From Desulfobacteraceae bacterium (GTDB taxonomy: Bacteria; Desulfobacterota; Desulfobacteria; Desulfobacterales; Desulfosarcinaceae), in the NCBI GenBank assembly GCA_027025615.1, contig JALVQM010000321.1:7831-33563 (forward strand): a DNA stretch of 25,733 nt. The letters run 5' to 3'. The notes under the pieces are model-generated. The model saw only the letters and a program-made list of their open reading frames with translations. It did no database searches and was not told the origin of the DNA. Shown one piece after another: positions 21,848 through 25,733 of this stretch. How positions within the stretch are numbered: position 1 is the stretch's first letter; each line of letters starts with the position of its first letter. A program made the position numbers and the translations under genes.

Positions 21848-23893
21848 TTAGCCGGCCGTGTTTTCGGAAACTTCTTTTTCCACCTCACGGGCGGTGCGCC
21901 GATAGCAAATCAATCCGCATTGCAAGCAACGTTTGGCTTCAGCCAGGGCCGTCTTTTCATCGTAGCCTTTTTCTATTTCGCTTCCGGCAATATAGACCGC
22001 CGATGGATCCACAGGCATAATATTTCTGGCAACCGGCAGGACTTCTTCCACATGGTATACATTCTGGATGTGCGAATCCGGCTTCAATACGTTAGGAGCC
22101 GGTTTTTGATCAATTCCGTAAATTGCCTTGTGAACTGAGGCCGCTGCCCTCCTGCCGCCGGCTATGGCTTTAATGGCGGCGCTGAAGTCGGTAAAAACGT
22201 CGCCGGGCACCAGCAGTCCGTTTTGCAGAGGCGAAGGTACGGGTTTATAAGGGGCGAATCCTTCCCAGCTGCCAGGTGCTTGTCCCTGCCCCTCATCGTC
22301 GGTATCTTTACTATCTGTAAGCATGGTTGGCAGGATAATCAACTCCGGTATTCTGCCTGCCCCCAGGATAAGGGTGTCGGTTTGGATACGGGCACTTTGG
22401 CCGTCTTTAAATTTGGTACAACTTACAGCGGTCAGTTCGTTGTTTATTCCGTAAAGCCGAGTTATGGCTGCCTGTTCGATGATTTCAATGTTATCCTGTT
22501 CAATTTGTCCCAGTTTGCCGCAGGTTACAACAGTTACGTGCTTGGCCCCCTTAGTCAGGCAGGCCTGAGCTTCTTCCAGGATTTTTTTGCCTTCTCCGGC
22601 CAGAACAACATTACCGTCAAGGGCGCCGGAGGGCTGGTCCTGGCGGAGGACATCGACCAGCAGGCGGCAGCCAAGGATCTTGGGTTCAGGCCTGCCTCCG
22701 GTGCGGGCCAACCTGCTGTCCCAGCCTCCCATGGCCAGTATGACGGCCTCAAAACCCTGCTCTATTAGCTGAGAAAGGTTGAAGTCGCGGCCCAGGGTCT
22801 TGCCTGTCTTGGCTGTAATACCAAGTTCCAGGACACCGTCGATATCCCAATCCAGGATTTCATCTGGCAGGCGGTATTTTGCAATGGCTGTCCGCAGCAG
22901 CCCCCCCAAACGGTCTCCGGCCTCAAAAACGGTAACCGAATGTCCCAGCCTGGCTGTGAAAAAAGCGGCGGACAATCCTTCCACCCCGCCGCCGATGACC
23001 GCTATCCGATGTCCGGTTTCAGGAGCACGGTAAGGTTGAACCCGGTTTCCGTTCTGTTTCTCGTAATCAGCCGCAAAGCGTTTCAGGAAATTGATGGCCA
23101 CCGGCTCGTCAAGCAACTGGCGACGACATGTATCTTCGCATGGACGGGGGCATATTCGACCAATGACCGTTGGAAACGGATTGCGCTCCTTTATTACCTG
23201 GACAGCCCCCCGGTAGTCACCGTGGGCGATGTGATCGATATAACTGCTAATGTTTATTCCGGCGGGACAGGCCCGTTGGCAGGGCGTTGTGCAATCTTCA
23301 GTTGTATATTCTTTGATGATTCGGCGGGTGACCGATGACAGGTTGATTATATTTTTAGGACATACTCTTTCACAGGTTCCGCATCCGGTACATTTTTTTT
23401 CATCCACCACCGGCAATCCTTGAGGCCCCATGGTAATGGCATCAAAAGGACAAGCCCGGGCGCAGGTTCCCAATCCCAGGCAGCCAATCGTACAAACTTT
23501 CATGCCGCCGTTGAGAGCTGCAGCGGCCCGGCAGTCGGCAACCCCGTCGTATAAGAATTTGGTATCAGCTTCGGGCACGCCGTATGTGCATCCCGGCAGG
23601 GCGATGTCCGGTTCACGGGCTTCGATACTGACCCCTAGAATGGCTGCGATGGCCTCGGACACTTCGGGACCGGCGGCTACACATGAGTTGGGTGCTGATT
23701 TTCCCGCCACGATGGCTTCCGCATTGGCTGAACAACCGGGGTAACCGCACCCACCGCAGTTGGCCCCCGGCAGGGCATCGTCAATGGCTTCAATTTTGGG
23801 ATCAACGTAAACGTAGAATACTTTTGAGGCGATTGCCAGTCCGAGCCCCACGATCAGTCCCAGTCCCCCCATGATGATAACGGCTGAATACAT
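21848..23893 (-). CDS. RnfB-GltD fusion: membrane-anchored Fe-S/flavin electron-transfer protein
   Basis: 681 residues behind GGGAG. Residues 4-28 form one membrane helix. An RnfB-type Fe-S domain follows (C46, C49, C54 and C71 in GANCGGCGYPGC ... C), then two ferredoxin-like 4Fe-4S motifs (C134/C138/C144/C148 and C168/C171/C174/C178). From about 199 the protein turns into a GltD-like module: cysteine region CTTPCQRACPAGI (201-213) and CPRPCEDTC (248-256), FAD fold from IAVIGGGVEGLSAAFF (297-312), ending in AKRCLQCGLICYRR. The second nucleotide motif reads LAGEGKKILEEA (431-442) where GltD proteins have a G-x-G-x-x-A type loop, so NADPH binding is doubtful. The FAD loop is also altered (GGGVEG instead of GAGPAG). 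It likely passes electrons between a soluble Fe-S flavoprotein and a membrane or ferredoxin partner. No other rnf genes are visible. Confidence 0.93.
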   Translation of the reverse strand: MYSAVIIMGGLGLIVGLGLAIASKVFYVYVDPKIEAIDDALPGANCGGCGYPGCSANAEAIVAGKSAPNSCVAAGPEVSEAIAAILGVSIEAREPDIALPGCTYGVPEADTKFLYDGVADCRAAAALNGGMKVCTIGCLGLGTCARACPFDAITMGPQGLPVVDEKKCTGCGTCERVCPKNIINLSSVTRRIIKEYTTEDCTTPCQRACPAGINISSYIDHIAHGDYRGAVQVIKERNPFPTVIGRICPRPCEDTCRRQLLDEPVAINFLKRFAADYEKQNGNRVQPYRAPETGHRIAVIGGGVEGLSAAFFTARLGHSVTVFEAGDRLGGLLRTAIAKYRLPDEILDWDIDGVLELGITAKTGKTLGRDFNLSQLIEQGFEAVILAMGGWDSRLARTGGRPEPKILGCRLLVDVLRQDQPSGALDGNVVLAGEGKKILEEAQACLTKGAKHVTVVTCGKLGQIEQDNIEIIEQAAITRLYGINNELTAVSCTKFKDGQSARIQTDTLILGAGRIPELIILPTMLTDSKDTDDEGQGQAPGSWEGFAPYKPVPSPLQNGLLVPGDVFTDFSAAIKAIAGGRRAAASVHKAIYGIDQKPAPNVLKPDSHIQNVYHVEEVLPVARNIMPVDPSAVYIAGSEIEKGYDEKTALAEAKRCLQCGLICYRRTAREVEKEVSENTAG

Positions 23894-23959
23894 TGTGTTG
23901 CTCCCGTATGCCTGTGGGTTGGAATGTTTAAAAAAGCAAAGCTTGGCCGTTGAAAAAAA

Positions 23960-25733
23960 TTACTGAATGGCCCCGAAACGGCATTTTTCGTAACAGGTCA
24001 AGCACTTTATACATTTTTCCTTGTCTATCCGGGCTACCTGTTTTTTCTCCCAGGCAATAGCGTCGGCCGGGCAGCTTCTGGCGCACAGCCCACACTTGGC
24101 GCACAGTTCAGGATCGACTTCAAATTTAAGAAGTGCCACACAGCGTTTGGCCGGGCATTTTTTATCATAGATGTGGGCTTTAAATTCATCCCGGAAGTAA
24201 CGCAGGGTTGAAAGCACAGGGTTTGGGCTGGTCTGCCCCAACCCACAGAGAGAAGATGAACGGATTACCTGAGAAAGTTCTTCAAGAACTTCGATATCAC
24301 CTGGTTCTCCCCGCCCTTCACAAATTTTTTCCAGTATTTCGAGTAGCCTGCGTGTTCCCTCACGGCAGGGTGTACACTTGCCGCAGGATTCATCCTGGAT
24401 GAATTCCATGAAAAAGCGGGCCATGTCGACCATGCAGGTGGTTTGATCCATGACGATGACACCGCCGGAGCCCATAATGGCGCCTACCTTGGCAATGGCC
24501 TCGTAATCAACCGGGGTGTCAAGGTATTTTTCCGGTACACAGCCACCGGAAGGCCCGCCCAGTTGGACGGCTTTGAATTTGCGTTTTTTGGGTATCCCGC
24601 CGCCGATATCGAAAATCAAGGTGCGCAAGGTAGTTCCCATGGGAACTTCCACCAGGCCAATGTTATTGACATCGCCCGACAAAGCAAAAACCTTGGTGCC
24701 CTTGCTTGTTTCCGTACCCACCGAAGCATACCAGGCCCCCCCATTGACAATGATCTGGGGTATATTGGCCAGGGTCTCTACGTTGTTCAGAACAGTTGGT
24801 TTTTCCCATAACCCGTTTTGGGCCGGAAACGGCGGCCGTGGACGGGGCATGCCACGCTGGCCTTCAATGGAGCGCATAAGGGCTGTTTCTTCACCGCAGA
24901 CAAATGCCCCGGCACCCTGGTAAATTGATATGTCAAAGTTGAACCCCGATCCCAGTATGTCTTTTCCCAGCAGTCCATGTTCCCGGGCCTGGGAGATGGC
25001 AATCTCCAGGCGTTTTATGGCCAGGGGGTACTCGGTGCGGGCGTAAATAATTCCTTCTGTAGCGCCAATTGCCCTGGCGGCGATCAGCATGCCTTCCAGA
25101 ACGGCGTGGGGATCAGCTTCAAGGATGCTGCGATCCATGAAAGCGCCCGGGTCGCCTTCATCAGCGTTACACAGAACATATTTGGTATCTCCCGGGCTTT
25201 TGCTGGCAAAATCCCATTTGAGCCCGGTGGGAAAACCGGCCCCTCCCCGGCCACGCAGGCCGGATGTCTTGACTTCCTCGATGATTTGGCCGGGCGTCAA
25301 TTCCAACAGGGCCTTGGCGGCGCCGAGATAACCATCACGGGCTATGTAGTCATTTAGGGATTCCGGGTCGATCAAACCTTTGTTGCGCAAGGCACGTGGC
25401 ATTTGGTAAGCAAAAAACGGAATGTCGCTTTGAACGGCAATCCGTTTTTTTGACTGGGGGTCCTTGTATAGCAGGCGTTCAACAGGCTTACCACCGACAA
25501 GATGACTTTCAATCAGTTCCTCGATGTCATCCGGCGAAAGTTTCTGGTAAAAAATGTTGCCGGGCTGAACAACCATGATGGGCCCCATGGCGCAAAAGCC
25601 GTTACAACCGGTCTCTATAACTTGTACCTTGTCGTTGAGCCCGTGTTTTTCAAGGCCTTCTACCAGGGCATCTTTTACCTTTATGCTGCCTGTGGCATGA
25701 CAGCCGGTTCCTCCGCATATCAGCAGGTAGGTT
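23960..25733 (-). CDS. NuoF/HydB-like NADH-binding iron-sulfur flavoprotein, 5' end cut by window
   Basis: The visible 590 residues begin inside a thioredoxin-like 2Fe-2S domain (CGGTGC and TGCNGFC, ligands at visible positions 6, 11, 43 and 47). The NuoF core follows: GLRGRGGAGFPTGLKW for NADH/FMN, CNADEGDPGAFMDR, GAFVCGEETALMRSIEG, then the 4Fe-4S site ESCGKCTPCREGT with SLCGLG. The C-terminus adds two more 4Fe-4S motifs (CAKCGLCARSCP and CIKCLTCYEKC). This extended form is known from HydB of electron-bifurcating hydrogenases and related NADH-linked complexes. The true start lies outside the window; ATG 25588 is inside the domain and is not the start. It lies 66 bases before the RnfB-GltD fusion on the same strand, so the two are likely cotranscribed. 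It is a soluble NADH entry or exit point for electrons; the exact partner is not seen. Confidence 0.95.
   Translation of the reverse strand, partial: TYLLICGGTGCHATGSIKVKDALVEGLEKHGLNDKVQVIETGCNGFCAMGPIMVVQPGNIFYQKLSPDDIEELIESHLVGGKPVERLLYKDPQSKKRIAVQSDIPFFAYQMPRALRNKGLIDPESLNDYIARDGYLGAAKALLELTPGQIIEEVKTSGLRGRGGAGFPTGLKWDFASKSPGDTKYVLCNADEGDPGAFMDRSILEADPHAVLEGMLIAARAIGATEGIIYARTEYPLAIKRLEIAISQAREHGLLGKDILGSGFNFDISIYQGAGAFVCGEETALMRSIEGQRGMPRPRPPFPAQNGLWEKPTVLNNVETLANIPQIIVNGGAWYASVGTETSKGTKVFALSGDVNNIGLVEVPMGTTLRTLIFDIGGGIPKKRKFKAVQLGGPSGGCVPEKYLDTPVDYEAIAKVGAIMGSGGVIVMDQTTCMVDMARFFMEFIQDESCGKCTPCREGTRRLLEILEKICEGRGEPGDIEVLEELSQVIRSSSLCGLGQTSPNPVLSTLRYFRDEFKAHIYDKKCPAKRCVALLKFEVDPELCAKCGLCARSCPADAIAWEKKQVARIDKEKCIKCLTCYEKCRFGAIQ

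Overview
The window looks like a chromosomal stretch from an anaerobic Gram-negative bacterium, most likely of the Desulfobacterota (deltaproteobacterial) type. This is inferred from the gene mix: a TAXI-type TRAP receptor, a NuoF-like iron-sulfur flavoprotein next to an RnfB-GltD fusion, RseC and LUD-domain proteins, an HrpA helicase and a short cold-shock protein. No rRNA, tRNA or CRISPR array was seen, so the lineage rests on inference only.

Layout. (1) 1-454, minus: N-terminal part of a TAXI TRAP receptor, cut by the window edge, followed by about 700 bases with no convincing gene. (2) 1150-5322, plus: a regulator-like HTH-EIIA(PtsN-type) fusion, a CLC chloride transporter with CBS domains, a universal-stress-type protein and a family 2 glycosyltransferase. 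The first three look like one functional cassette for regulated anion transport. (3) 5377-9330, minus: a full-length HrpA-type DEAH RNA helicase with convergent neighbours. (4) 9676-14390: an accessory block with an orphan hypothetical gene, a ZU5-like lipoprotein, a dead IS630-type element (12031-13131) with good terminal repeats and TA flanks, a broken TIGR04076-like gene, and an IS110-type transposase remnant. Immediately beyond lies an intact katG (14391-16595). (5) 17027-20718, minus: a cold-shock protein with a TTG start, a secreted parvulin-type prolyl isomerase coupled to a LUD-domain protein, and a family 4 glycosyltransferase. (6) 20836-25733, minus: an operon-like run of NuoF-like flavoprotein (cut by the window edge), RnfB-GltD fusion, RseC-type membrane protein and zinc-ribbon PilZ protein.

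How the genes may work together. The NuoF-like protein has NADH/FMN motifs and many Fe-S ligands. The fusion beside it starts with a membrane helix, carries RnfB-like Fe-S sites and ends in a GltD-like flavin domain whose nucleotide motifs have drifted. Together they suggest a membrane-attached NADH/ferredoxin electron-transfer complex without the other Rnf subunits nearby. RseC-type proteins are known as electron-transfer partners of Rnf-like systems (SoxR reduction), which fits the order. The HTH-EIIA/CLC/USP cassette suggests an anion transporter under phosphotransfer-linked or nucleotide-linked control. The accessory block shows repeated insertion and decay around katG.
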